Shown here: one piece after another, positions 1 to 6,880 of the stretch
Numbering within the stretch: position 1 is the stretch's first letter
Layout: each line of letters starts with the position of its first letter
NCBI GenBank assembly: GCA_030145015.1
Contig: JAQYWI010000174.1
Location: 1-11,184, forward strand
Direction: 5' to 3'
Source of the DNA: Desulfobacterales bacterium
GTDB lineage: Bacteria; Desulfobacterota; Desulfobacteria; Desulfobacterales; JAHEIW01
Length of the DNA stretch: 11,184 nucleotides
Translations under genes and position numbers: made by a program
The notes under the pieces: model-generated
What the model was told of the DNA's origin: nothing
The model's input: only the letters and a program-made list of their open reading frames with translations
Databases searched by the model: none

Positions 1-222
1 TCGATGGGCATTCAGGCGAAAAAACGCTTCGGGATCCTGTAGCTTGTTCCGATCTGAATTTTTTTCGAGATCCAGGTAAATAGCCGACTTGTTTTTCGCA
101 ATAACTTTTTTTGCAAGGGTGGTCTTGCCGCACTGGCGGGCTCCGATAATGGCCACGGCCGGTATATCGCGCAACTTTCGCCGAACCGTGGGGACAATTT
201 TCCGCGGGATATATTTTTGCAT
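1..222 (-). CDS. AAA_14/DUF4143-type ATPase, N-terminal part (runs off the left edge)
   Basis: Reading the minus strand from ATG 220-222 gives 74 codons open to the window edge, beginning MQKYIPRKIVPTVRRKL. At residues 27-34 it has a Walker A P-loop of the form GARQCGKT, followed by KSAIYLDLEKNSDRNKL at 46-62. This GxRQxGKT plus (I/Y)xDLE arrangement is typical of the AAA_14 ATPases that usually carry a C-terminal DUF4143 domain. Those proteins are about 380-420 residues, so most of this one, including Walker B and DUF4143, lies outside the window. A longer open frame (242-12) overlaps on the same strand but in another phase and has no family signature, so I take it as a shadow. The start is supported by a promoter whose -10 ends six bases upstream. 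The cellular role of this widespread family is poorly known; many members are solitary accessory genes. Identification is firm, function is not. Confidence 0.85.
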   Translation of the reverse strand, partial: MQKYIPRKIVPTVRRKLRDIPAVAIIGARQCGKTTLAKKVIAKNKSAIYLDLEKNSDRNKLQDPEAFFRLNAHR

Positions 223-223
223 A

Positions 224-256
224 TTGGAAGTATAACTTCCAAATTTCAAATGTCAA
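224..256 (-). promoter_or_regulatory. Promoter overlapped by a palindromic operator, in front of the ATPase gene
   Basis: On the minus strand a consensus -35 box TTGACA (256-251) is followed after 16 bases by a -10 box TATACT (234-229). The perfect inverted repeat TTGGAAGTTATACTTCCAA (242-224; 8-bp arms, 3-base centre) covers the -10 box and part of the spacer. The -10 box ends six bases before the ATG, so transcription would begin at or next to the start codon, giving a leaderless or nearly leaderless mRNA. The boxes and dyad are seen directly; repressor binding is inference. Confidence 0.6.
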
Positions 257-269
257 TAATTATTTGTGA

Positions 270-500
270 GGAAAATGGCGACGTCCGTCACATATTCATA
301 TTTCGTTATATTTATCAAAAATAAAAATTCACACCCCAGAAAAGGGGAGGAGCTAGGTCCCAGGAATTAAGCTAATGGTTAAAAAAATTATCGTTGAGAA
401 TTAATATATTTTATTTAGATTTATTCGCTTCAGGGCAGGGGAGAGGTCGGGTCAATAGCAATAACTTAAAATTATACAAAAAAATCGGTAAATAAGCAAG
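270..500. repeat. Dispersed repeat, copy 1 (~230 bp)
   Basis: This stretch matches 774-998 along its length with small indels and scattered substitutions. Shared landmarks in order are GACGTCCGTCACATA, CATATTTCGTTATATTTATC, a CCC/GGG mini-stem, GAATTAATATATT, TTATTCGCTTCAGGG and CGGTAAATAAGCAAG. No reading frame is conserved between copies. It has no terminal inverted repeats that I can see. The GGGGACGTCC start resembles sequence often found around REP-associated (Y1/RAYT) transposases, but no such gene is present, so the origin is a guess. Confidence 0.75.
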
Positions 501-520
501 AATCCAAAGCGAAGCTTTGG
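471..520 (+). repeat. CGGTAAAT repeat unit plus hairpin, copy A
   Basis: ATTATAC, an A-run, then CGGTAAATAAGCAAG (471-500) is followed by a hairpin with arms CCAAAGC/GCTTTGG and loop GAA (504-520). The first part is the tail of the 270-500 repeat. Three related units occur at 970-1009, 1372-1444 and 9820-9900, each followed by a hairpin with different arm sequence. Confidence 0.55.
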
Positions 521-581
521 AGCTCAAAGCTGAAAGCTAAAAGCTCAAAGGATTCCGCAGATTTCGCAGATTGCACAGATT
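521..581. repeat. AAAGCTC-type and CGCAGATT-type short tandem repeats
   Basis: Positions 521-550 are built of degenerate 7-mers around AAAGCTC. Positions 555-581 hold three 9-mers: CCGCAGATT, TCGCAGATT and GCACAGATT. The same two repeat types occur in the same order at 9901-9960. The stretch is non-coding; such arrays are probably slippage-prone intergenic filler. Confidence 0.7.
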
Positions 582-692
582 CGTTACAAAATAATAAATA
601 CAGGGGTCGGGTATTCGTTTGAATCATTTGAGTATTTGAAAATCACGAATTTCGATTCAAGGCCTGCCGGCAGACGGCAATGAATACCGGCG

Positions 693-773
693 TCAGTCGC
701 TATCCGGCAGCGGTTCGGCATCCGAACCTTCCGGCAACTGCTTTGTGGTCGCGCCATCGAGTTCCAGGGCCGC
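693..773 (-). pseudogene. Relic of the DUF2130 gene, last 26 codons and stop
   Basis: The minus strand reads AALELDGATTKQLPEGSDAE, then PLPDSD and a TGA stop at 693. It aligns without indels to the C-terminus of the intact DUF2130 protein (8196-9479), at a constant offset of 7503 bases. The similarity continues past the stop: ACGGCAATGAAT occurs at 674-685 and at 8177-8188. Upstream the match stops at about 773, exactly where the second ~230 bp repeat begins (774). There is no start codon or rest of gene, so this is a dead fragment. It is the shortest of three DUF2130 copies in the window. Confidence 0.85.
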
Positions 774-998
774 GGAAAACGGGGACGTCCGTCACATACT
801 CATATTTCGTTATATTTATCAAAAATAAAAAATCCCACTCTTAAAAAGGGAGGCGCTAGGCTCCGGGCATTAAGCTTATTGCTAAAAAATATCGCTGAGA
901 ATTAATATATTGTATTATGATTTATTCGCTTCAGGGAGGGGGGGACCGGGTCAATATCAATAACCTAAAATTATACAAAAAATCGGTAAATAAGCAAG
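774..998. repeat. Dispersed repeat, copy 2 (~225 bp)
   Basis: This is the direct-orientation partner of 270-500, beginning GGAAAACGGGGACGTCCGTC and ending CGGTAAATAAGCAAG. The two copies bracket the DUF2130 relic at 693-773. Copy 2 retains the complete GGGGACGTCC palindromic head, where copy 1 has GGCGACGTCC. Confidence 0.75.
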
Positions 999-1009
999 AT
1001 TCTTAGAAT
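970..1009 (+). repeat. CGGTAAAT repeat unit plus hairpin, copy B
   Basis: The tail of repeat copy 2 (970-998) is followed directly by the small inverted repeat ATTCT-T-AGAAT (999-1009). It is the weakest of the four hairpins, with 5-bp arms. Confidence 0.45.
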
Positions 1010-1024
1010 TAGCCACAGACTCCA

Positions 1025-1051
1025 CCGCTCCTGCCGCTCCTGCCGCTCCTG
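1025..1051 (+). repeat. Three perfect tandem copies of CCGCTCCTG
   Basis: CCGCTCCTG occurs at 1025-1033, 1034-1042 and 1043-1051. It sits just after AGCCACAGAC (1011-1020), a sequence also seen at 9542 and 9984. Confidence 0.9.
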
Positions 1052-1750
1052 GGTCGGACCAAACTATGTAATTGTATTTACATTAGATAAGCTAAAAAAA
1101 CGGCCCTTTTTTGCTCTTAAAAGCTTGTTTTTGGTATCAAAATGATAGCTCTAAGAATTTGTTATGCTTCTGAGTTATTGGTCCTTAGGTCTAAGAAATG
1201 TATCCCCTGAGAGGCGAAATGGTCGTTGCTTACCTGAATTTTACAAGTTTAAAGCCAAAATCTGGCTATTAAAATATTTTATACTCAGATTTTTTTTGTG
1301 GTAGGCCCCGGTTAAATTCGCTGCGCTCGATTTCTACGAAATTTTTAACTGGGTAAACAAACAATGTTAACATCATACTAAAAATTCGGTAAGTTATCAA
1401 GATCATTAGGAATAAGAATGATTCTCAATTAGCCGGAAGGCTAATAATACCGGCTACTTGCTACTGGATTTTTAACCATAAAAAAGGTTAATGAGTTTTT
1501 TGATTTTTGTTTCATCTTAGCAGGAGGCTTTGACAGATACGGTCATAAAGATATATTGATTGGGGGTTTTTAATTTTTAGACAGGATTTGCAGGATTTTG
1601 TGGATTTTTTTATTTTCTCCATTTCCGGAAGAAATTGAGAAGGTTCAATCCACTTTCATCGGATTTCAACAAACCCGAAAAATACCAGGTTTTTATCTCA
1701 TTCCTAATTTTCAGGTGCTCTATTTTGCTCCGATCCCAGTTTCGTGTTTG
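1052..1750. other. AT-rich non-coding stretch, no gene recognised
   Basis: Stops are frequent in the frames I followed. The short open frames here (such as 1598-1786) have no recognisable family, no good ribosome site and low-complexity composition. Visible structure: an imperfect ~40-base direct repeat sharing TCTAAGAA and CTGAG (1147 and 1187); a stem-like pair CCCGGTTAAATT / AAATTTTTAACTGGG around 1310-1353; the CGGTAA repeat unit at 1372; and the phrase GACAGGATTTGCAGGATTT near 1580, a common intergenic repeat style. I see no transposase remnant or tRNA. Confidence 0.6.
1372..1444 (+). repeat. CGGTAAAT repeat unit plus hairpin, copy C
   Basis: ATCATACTAAAAATTCGGTA followed by AGTTATCAAGATCATTA (1372-1408) matches the unit at 9820-9856 closely. 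About 20 bases further is a hairpin TTAGCC-GGAA-GGCTAA (1429-1444). This copy is free of the 230 bp repeat, so the unit also exists independently of it. Confidence 0.55.
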
Positions 1751-1864
1751 GGTTGCAGTTTGCTCGATTCGTTACTATTGTCGTAACGGTTTTAATTACT
1801 TGCAACCGGTTGCAGGATATGCTATGAGTTACTGAAACAGAAACGTTTTGCGAAATATGCAACC
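1751..1864. promoter_or_regulatory. Symmetric GGTTGCA half-site array upstream of abiEi
   Basis: Four copies of GGTTGCA lie at 1751-1757 (+), 1801-1807 (-), 1808-1814 (+) and 1858-1864 (-). The middle two form the perfect 14-bp palindrome TGCAACCGGTTGCA. The outer two sit at exactly equal distance (50 bases start to start), so the set is a dyad centred at 1807.5. Further mirrored blocks are GTAAC 1783-1787 with GTTAC 1828-1832, and CGTT 1770-1773 with AACG 1842-1845. AbiEi proteins are known to repress their own operon by binding inverted repeats upstream; that this array is the AbiEi operator is inference. I could not place -35/-10 boxes confidently. Confidence 0.6.
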
Positions 1865-1885
1865 AACGAAACTGCGCGAGGCATC

Positions 1886-2743
1886 ATGGAACGGACCCTA
1901 TCCAAGACCGAGGCCAAGGTTGTCCTTGATCTCGAATGGCGAAACCAGAAAACTGTGACATTGGCCGAGCTGCGCGAGGCGTTGGGGGCGTCGGAGAACT
2001 ATGCACGTTCGTTCGCACATCGTCTGGTGAAGAAAGGCTGGCTCGAGCGCCTTCGGCCGGGACTTTTCCAGCTCATCCCGGCCGACCGGGGCCCCGAGGG
2101 CGTGGCCGACACGAACCCGCTCGCGGCAGGTGCCGTGCTCGTCACAAGCTACTTCTACTCTTTTGGCACGGCCTGCACGCACCATGGTCTCACCGATCAG
2201 GTGTTCTCCGAAGTGTACCTGGCGTACCGAGAGCAGCGCAGGCCCGAGACCATTCGCGAGCATCGCTACGTCTTCGTTCACGTTCCAGAACGGCGCTTCT
2301 TCGGCTTCGGGCAGGTCGCTGTCCTCGGCGAGCCGGTCCAGATGGCCACAGTAGAGCGGGCACTGCTGGATGCCGTCGACCGACCCCGGTACGCCGGCGG
2401 AATCGGTGAGGTATCGCACATCGCAGCGCGCGCCGCCACCAGGGTTTCCTGGGATGCGATGCTCGATCTCCTCCGCCGCTGGGGTTCCTCGGCGCTCGTC
2501 CAGCGCCTGGGCTGCTTTCTCGATCTCCACAAGGCACACGTGCCGGACAAAGTGAAGGCTGCCCTGCTCGATCTCGTCAGACCCAAGAGCAAAATCCTGC
2601 TGGCCTCGCGCCGCAAGTGGGGAACGACCGGCAAGCTCGTGCGAACTTGGAACGTGGTGGAGAATGTCCCGCGCGATGTCCTCTTGCCCAAAGATGAGAA
2701 GCCTCGGCGGCGAGTGGTCTTCTCCAACAAGGTGAGCCGATGA
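1886..2743 (+). CDS. abiEi: AbiEi-type antitoxin and autorepressor
   Basis: This 285-residue protein has the two-part plan of AbiEi antitoxins. Residues 1-60 form a winged helix-turn-helix (TLAELREALGASENYARSFA at 25-44, wing KGWLERLRPGLFQLIP at 50-65). A C-terminal domain contains TVERALLDAVDRPRYAGGIG (155-174) and RLGCFLDL (207-214), matching the family pattern of an ERALLDA motif, an aGG turn and a later RLG block. In type IV AbiE systems this protein counters the AbiEii nucleotidyltransferase and represses the operon. The ATG at 1886 has GAGG at 1878-1881, four bases away, which is a short spacing. The stop overlaps the next gene's start (ATGA, 2740-2743), so the two are translationally coupled. 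Base composition is visibly richer in G+C than the flanking AT-rich DNA, a sign of transfer. Family assignment is confident; activity is inferred. Confidence 0.9.
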   Translation: MERTLSKTEAKVVLDLEWRNQKTVTLAELREALGASENYARSFAHRLVKKGWLERLRPGLFQLIPADRGPEGVADTNPLAAGAVLVTSYFYSFGTACTHHGLTDQVFSEVYLAYREQRRPETIREHRYVFVHVPERRFFGFGQVAVLGEPVQMATVERALLDAVDRPRYAGGIGEVSHIAARAATRVSWDAMLDLLRRWGSSALVQRLGCFLDLHKAHVPDKVKAALLDLVRPKSKILLASRRKWGTTGKLVRTWNVVENVPRDVLLPKDEKPRRRVVFSNKVSR

Positions 2744-3651
2744 TCGATAACAAATTCGTCGACCTCTACGCGCGCAACAGCGGACTGCGCGATAAGCTCG
2801 TGGCTGAACGAGACGTAGTTCTCACTTACGCCTTGCGTGCGATGGTGGATGCTCAGGTGATGGAGCAGCTGGCCTTCAAGGGAGGCACCTGCCTTCGCAA
2901 GATGATCTTCGGCTCTGCGGGGCGTTTCTCCGAAGACCTCGACTTCACCCTGGCCACCGGACGTCCAGAAGACGATGTGCTTGTTGAGCTCGTCGAGGTT
3001 TTGAACCGCGAGCATTACGGTATCGCCTTCACCTTTGACGAGTACTACAAGACCGAGGGCGACACCTCCTTTGGCGGTGACGTCTTTTACCGGCATGCGT
3101 GGAACGACTCCGGCCACTTCCGTCTACAGGTGAGCCTTCGAGAGCGCCCGACCCTGCCAGTAGTTTCAAGGGCCCTGCAGCACCAGGCCTACTTCGATCA
3201 CCTGGAGTTCGACCTCTTCAAAGTGCCGTCGCTGCAGGCCATCGAGATGGTCGCCGAGAAGGTGCGCGCCGCCTTCCAGCGTGTTAAGGTCCGGGATCTC
3301 TTCGACTTGCACTGCTTCGCCACCACGCCTTTCAACGGCGAACTCCTCCGACGCCTCGTGGTGCTGAAGCTCTGGCAGACGCGTGATCCCTTCGATCCGG
3401 AAGCCTTCTTTGTCAAACTTCGTGGCGGTACTTACGACTGGGACGACGTTCGACGCCTGGTCCGAACGACGCAGCAAATCGAGCCCACTGATATCATCGA
3501 AGTCGTGGAAAAGCGATTCGCCATGTTTAACCAGCTCACCGAACTCGAGCAGCAAGTGATTGTCGACGCCAAGAGCGGTTGGAACGAGCCCCTTGCAGAC
3601 CGTCTGCGCGCCGAGATTTACGATATCGCGACCGAAGGGGGAGTCATTTGA
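2740..3651 (+). CDS. abiEii: AbiEii/AbiGii-type nucleotidyltransferase toxin
   Basis: This 303-residue protein is the partner of abiEi, whose stop codon it overlaps by four bases. It carries FKGGTCLRKM (46-55) and RFSEDLDFTLA (62-72), the GG(S/T)...S-x-D-x-D core of minimal nucleotidyltransferases, with D66 and D68 as likely metal ligands. It also has the motifs typical of AbiEii: EMVAEKVRA (169-177) and RVKVRDLFDL (181-190). In type IV abortive-infection systems such proteins transfer nucleotides to a cellular target (tRNA in characterised relatives) and stop growth when not restrained by AbiEi. The place where a third acidic residue is often found, after the strand at about 127-134, reads HFRLQVSLRE, with no obvious aspartate, so its catalytic state deserves checking. 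Length is normal for the family and the frame is intact. Confidence 0.9.
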   Translation: MIDNKFVDLYARNSGLRDKLVAERDVVLTYALRAMVDAQVMEQLAFKGGTCLRKMIFGSAGRFSEDLDFTLATGRPEDDVLVELVEVLNREHYGIAFTFDEYYKTEGDTSFGGDVFYRHAWNDSGHFRLQVSLRERPTLPVVSRALQHQAYFDHLEFDLFKVPSLQAIEMVAEKVRAAFQRVKVRDLFDLHCFATTPFNGELLRRLVVLKLWQTRDPFDPEAFFVKLRGGTYDWDDVRRLVRTTQQIEPTDIIEVVEKRFAMFNQLTELEQQVIVDAKSGWNEPLADRLRAEIYDIATEGGVI

Positions 3652-3842
3652 CTCTAATGAGGGAAAGTCAGATTGGGGACATCTATGATTTTAGGCAAGT
3701 AGGAGTGAGAAAATTAAGGGACGTAGTTGCGTTATAGCAAATTATTTCCGAAATACCGCAACCACCATCCGATTGAATTAACTAAAATTAAGCGGCAGAG
3801 TACTATTTTCTCAAAGAGTATATCAGTATTGCTGGATTCTGC
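3652..3842. other. Convergent intergenic region with a possible stem-loop
   Basis: The abiE operon and the channel gene converge here. A nested inverted repeat (outer arms GTTGCG 3726-3731 and CGCAAC 3757-3762; inner arms TATTT/AAATA around CCG 3743-3755) could help end transcription in either direction, but no T-run follows, so it is not a clear intrinsic terminator. GGGGACATCTATGATTTT at 3675-3692 looks like a worn version of the GGGGACGTCCGTGAT motif at 6369. Confidence 0.35.
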
Positions 3843-6317
3843 TCACCGATCAGCAGAGGTGTCCGGTTTGGAGGGTTGGAAGTCTTGATTACTTACTGAT
3901 GCGGCGGCGGATTCATCGATGCTGCGCACATGAAGATCACTCTGGGGAAATGGGATTTCGATATCCAGGTCCCGGAAGCGGCGATCGATTTCTAAAAGCA
4001 GATCGCTTTGAACGGTTCTGCGGTCGTCGAAATCTGCAATCCAGACCCGCAGCTCGAGGTCCAGCGAACTGGCACCGAAAGCTGAGAATATCACTTTCGA
4101 TTGGGGATCCGCAAGCACTAGCGAATGGTCTGCGGCACACTCAATTAAGGTTTTCATAACCAGAGCGATGTCGGAACCATAGGCAACCCCTATCGGGATG
4201 ACGAGCCTTACCCGTCGATCCGCCAGCGTCCAGTTTGTAACCTGCCCCGAAATAAGATCGGCATTGGGGACCACCACTTCCGCCTCATCGAAGGTTTGAA
4301 TAACCGTCGCACGCAGTCCCAGATGCTTAACCCTGCCCCATTGATCACCGAGTTGAATCGTGTCGCCAACTTTCAAAGGTCTTTCAAAAAGGAGTATCAG
4401 ACCACTGACAAAGTTGCTCACAATGGTTTGCAGGCCGAATCCGATGCCGATCCCGAGAGCACCGCCAATAATGGTGATGTTTTTCATATCAAACCCCAGC
4501 ACGGACAAAGCGATGACAAAACCAACCAGGACGAGGGCGTAGTGCAGTAAGCGGGCAATAGAAATTCGCGTTCCCTTTTCCACCCTTTTTCTTTTCAGCA
4601 CGTCTTGCATAAGAATCTGTTGAATCGCCCACGAGAAAAGATAGGCCCCGTAAAGAACGGCCAAAGCGGTTAGTATGAGTCCGATGGTAAACTTACGGGA
4701 ACCGACAGTCAATCCATACGACAGTAATCCGTTAATGGCTTCAGCCGGAATATCGTAGATCCGCCAGATAACAAGAATCGAGGCGAAAATAATGACTCCC
4801 AGGATCAGGTTGAATATGAATGATAATCGGCTGATAAGAACATCCGCATTTCTTTGAAAAATCGGGATTTTTTGAATCGGCGGGATGTAAAACCCAAGTT
4901 CCAATGCGATACGAAGGATTTGCCTCAGTAGCCAGAATATCAGAATGAAAAAAATTGTTTTGAGTGACCCGTCCAATATCTCCTGAGCAAATAGACTATA
5001 GCCTGCAATTTCAGCTGCGAGAATTACCAGCATGGTCAATCCGCTCAGACGAAATAGCCATGTATAAAACGGCCGATCGGCCATCCGGGCACTTTTTAAA
5101 GCATACCTGAAGGAAATGAGGCATCCGGTCAGGGATACCCCCAGAATATATAATCGCAATATCGGCATGGGCAAATTAAGCAGAAAGATGATCTGGGAGA
5201 AAACGAGGAGCACGGACAACGCGTAAAAAAGCCTTCTTCTCCGGGCCTCTTTGATGTACCCCTCGAGCAACCGCACGACCGCAAAGGCAATCAATGCCCA
5301 TAGGAACAGACCCCAGATTTGGGGAAGCTGCCCATGCAGGGTATGCAGTAAGGCAATGGCAACAAAAATACCGGCAGCCCAGGGTCGCTTCGCCAGAAAT
5401 TTCGATCGACTGTTTTGCTCAAACTTCGGTCGATAGCGCTTAATGCCGATGCCGATGGCGAGGATAACCAATAATTGCAATGCGATCACCCAGCCCTCCT
5501 GCACAAAATACTCCCGCTCGGGCCAGGACAAAATTCTCAAATTTCTTTGCAAATCATCCAGCAACCCTTTATCAAATCGAAGATAATAGGGGGCCGAAAA
5601 CATAGACGGGGTAGCCGACTGACCCGCGTCACCGCGCAAGGCGAGAATCATTGAATTTACGTCAGCCCCAAGCAGTTCGGCCTGAGCGCGAATTTCTTCC
5701 AGGCGGTCTTCGGCGGAAAGCAGTGGCTCCAGTTGTTCCAACATAATACTGTTAGCCTTCAAAAATGTTTCATGGGACCGTTGAAAGGTGGTTTGAACGG
5801 TGTTCAATGACATTTCTTTTTGATAAAATGTTTGCCATTTTCCCCACCGCCGGGAGGCGTCTGCCCATTCGCTCTGCCAGGATTCAATTTTATGAATTGC
5901 ATCCGTCACCGGTTCGATCATTTCGTCGACGGATCCCATCTTGATACGGAGAGCTTTTTTAAGCTCGACCAGGTTGTCATAGCTGTAACTTTCTGAACTC
6001 TTGATTTTCTCCAGATCAGATTCCAGTCCTTTGGTTTCTTCTTGCAGGGTGATCAGTTTATCCTCAAAACCGGTAAAATCGTATGCTTTGGAAAGACCTT
6101 TTTCGAGCGCTCTCAGGCGGCCCTTCAGATTAGAGGCCTCTTTGATGAGTTCCGCCAGACCCGGGACGGGCTCCATTTTTTCTTTGGGGGTATCCTCAGA
6201 TTGAGCCGCCTTGGTTTCCTGAGCATCAACCGCAGCAATGGCCAATAAGGCAACGACCATCCCGACTGCAGTGAACAGAGCCACTCTGAATAATTGAGAT
6301 CGAATAAAAGTTACCAT
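3843..6317 (-). CDS. Large MscS-family mechanosensitive ion channel
   Basis: This 824-residue protein opens with a signal peptide (hydrophobic 9-30, likely cleavage after VDA at 30-32). A charged, helical, coiled-coil-prone periplasmic region follows (about 45-265). About ten hydrophobic segments run from 276 to 640. The last is the glycine/alanine-rich pore helix, with IIGGALGIGIGFGLQTIVSN at 616-634, followed by the conserved FERPLKVGD (644-652). The soluble MscS beta domain comes next (VVVPNADLISGQVTNW, 681-696, a family hallmark) and a C-terminal alpha/beta domain to about 800. This layout resembles the long MscS paralogues such as MscK, although it is shorter than those of about 1100 residues. 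The role is release of solutes upon hypo-osmotic shock through the inner membrane. The ATG at 6317 has a good ribosome site, AGGTGAGG, four bases upstream. It is probably monocistronic and looks like a resident chromosomal gene rather than part of the defence cargo. Confidence 0.93.
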   Translation of the reverse strand: MVTFIRSQLFRVALFTAVGMVVALLAIAAVDAQETKAAQSEDTPKEKMEPVPGLAELIKEASNLKGRLRALEKGLSKAYDFTGFEDKLITLQEETKGLESDLEKIKSSESYSYDNLVELKKALRIKMGSVDEMIEPVTDAIHKIESWQSEWADASRRWGKWQTFYQKEMSLNTVQTTFQRSHETFLKANSIMLEQLEPLLSAEDRLEEIRAQAELLGADVNSMILALRGDAGQSATPSMFSAPYYLRFDKGLLDDLQRNLRILSWPEREYFVQEGWVIALQLLVILAIGIGIKRYRPKFEQNSRSKFLAKRPWAAGIFVAIALLHTLHGQLPQIWGLFLWALIAFAVVRLLEGYIKEARRRRLFYALSVLLVFSQIIFLLNLPMPILRLYILGVSLTGCLISFRYALKSARMADRPFYTWLFRLSGLTMLVILAAEIAGYSLFAQEILDGSLKTIFFILIFWLLRQILRIALELGFYIPPIQKIPIFQRNADVLISRLSFIFNLILGVIIFASILVIWRIYDIPAEAINGLLSYGLTVGSRKFTIGLILTALAVLYGAYLFSWAIQQILMQDVLKRKRVEKGTRISIARLLHYALVLVGFVIALSVLGFDMKNITIIGGALGIGIGFGLQTIVSNFVSGLILLFERPLKVGDTIQLGDQWGRVKHLGLRATVIQTFDEAEVVVPNADLISGQVTNWTLADRRVRLVIPIGVAYGSDIALVMKTLIECAADHSLVLADPQSKVIFSAFGASSLDLELRVWIADFDDRRTVQSDLLLEIDRRFRDLDIEIPFPQSDLHVRSIDESAAASVSNQDFQPSKPDTSADR

Positions 6318-6368
6318 GGTTCCTCACCTAATCTAAGCGTTTATACCGCTTTCCAGGTAAGCAGGTAA

Positions 6369-6401
6369 GGGGACGTCCGTGATATTTGGACATTTTGCCT
6401 T
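6369..6401 (+). repeat. GGGGACGTCCGTGAT repeat motif
   Basis: GGGGACGTCCGTGATATTTG followed by GACATTTTGCCTT shares its first 12 bases with the head of the repeat at 774-998 and contains the palindrome GGACGTCC. It lies about 50 bases beyond the stop of the truncated DUF2130 copy. A related GGGACGCCTATG (6796-6807) lies just past that copy's broken end. Confidence 0.5.
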
Positions 6402-6448
6402 GCCTCCTCTATATGATTAAATGCTGCATTTAATAATGAAAGACGACA

Positions 6449-6784
6449 TTAATCGCTGTCCGGCCGCAGTTCGGCATCCGACCCGTCCGGCAGTTGCTTT
6501 GAGTTCTCGCTGTCTAGTTCCAGGGCCGGGATGGCCGGGATCTGGCCGCCGATGATGCCCTGCATGTCGCCGTATAGGCCGGCGGTGTTTTTGACGACGC
6601 GCTCGATTTCTTTTTCGCGCTGCTTCCAGTGCTTTTCCATGGCCCGGCGCTCTTTGTTGAGCTGCTCCTGCATCGAGGTGAAGGCTATGATGATGCCCTC
6701 GATTTTCTGTTTGAACTCGACACCGGCCAGGTACTGGTAGAGCGCTTCCATTTTCTCGCTCTTTCCGGTCGAAGCGGTGCGCTC
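6449..6784 (-). pseudogene. Truncated DUF2130 gene copy (C-terminal 111 codons)
   Basis: 336 bases match the last 336 bases of the intact DUF2130 gene (8196-8531) with no indels and roughly nine in ten positions the same. The similarity ends abruptly at 6784, where unrelated AGAAAATTTATGGGACGCC begins. Within it a 100-codon frame from an internal ATG (6751) stays open to the TAA at 6449. It encodes MEALYQYLAGVEFKQKIEGI at its start, the MQEQLNKERRAMEKHWKQRE helix region, and the acidic tail ending PDSD. The region with the putative nuclease-like core is missing. The preserved frame and close match suggest recent duplication or gene conversion; whether a protein is made is unknown. No ribosome site of note precedes the internal ATG. 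Confidence 0.85.
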
Positions 6785-6880
6785 AGAAAATTTATGGGAC
6801 GCCTATGTTTTTATGCGTTGGTTCTCTCATTTTTTTAAGCTTTGTCTTTTTCCGACAACGCCGCCCGATGCCTAGCTTTC

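Noticed and set aside
12..242. 76-codon minus-strand frame starting at 242
   Set aside because: It has no family signature and overlaps, in another phase, the frame from 222 that carries a clear P-loop; its start codon lies within the promoter palindrome.
1190..1300. Possible riboswitch or small RNA suggested by CCCCTGAGAGGCGAAATGG
   Set aside because: I could not build a consistent fold or match the flanks to a known class, and no gene follows at a sensible distance.
1598..1835. Two small overlapping plus-strand frames before abiEi
   Set aside because: Low-complexity AT-rich sequence, no recognisable domain or ribosome site, and they run through the GGTTGCA operator-like array.
1898..3117. 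Long minus-strand frames opposite abiEi and abiEii
   Set aside because: They are shadows caused by the G+C-rich codon use of the real genes; the plus-strand products have clear AbiE motifs.
3726..3762. Intrinsic terminator between the convergent genes
   Set aside because: The stem is imperfect with a large loop and no T-run on either side; kept only as a weak note in the intergenic entry.
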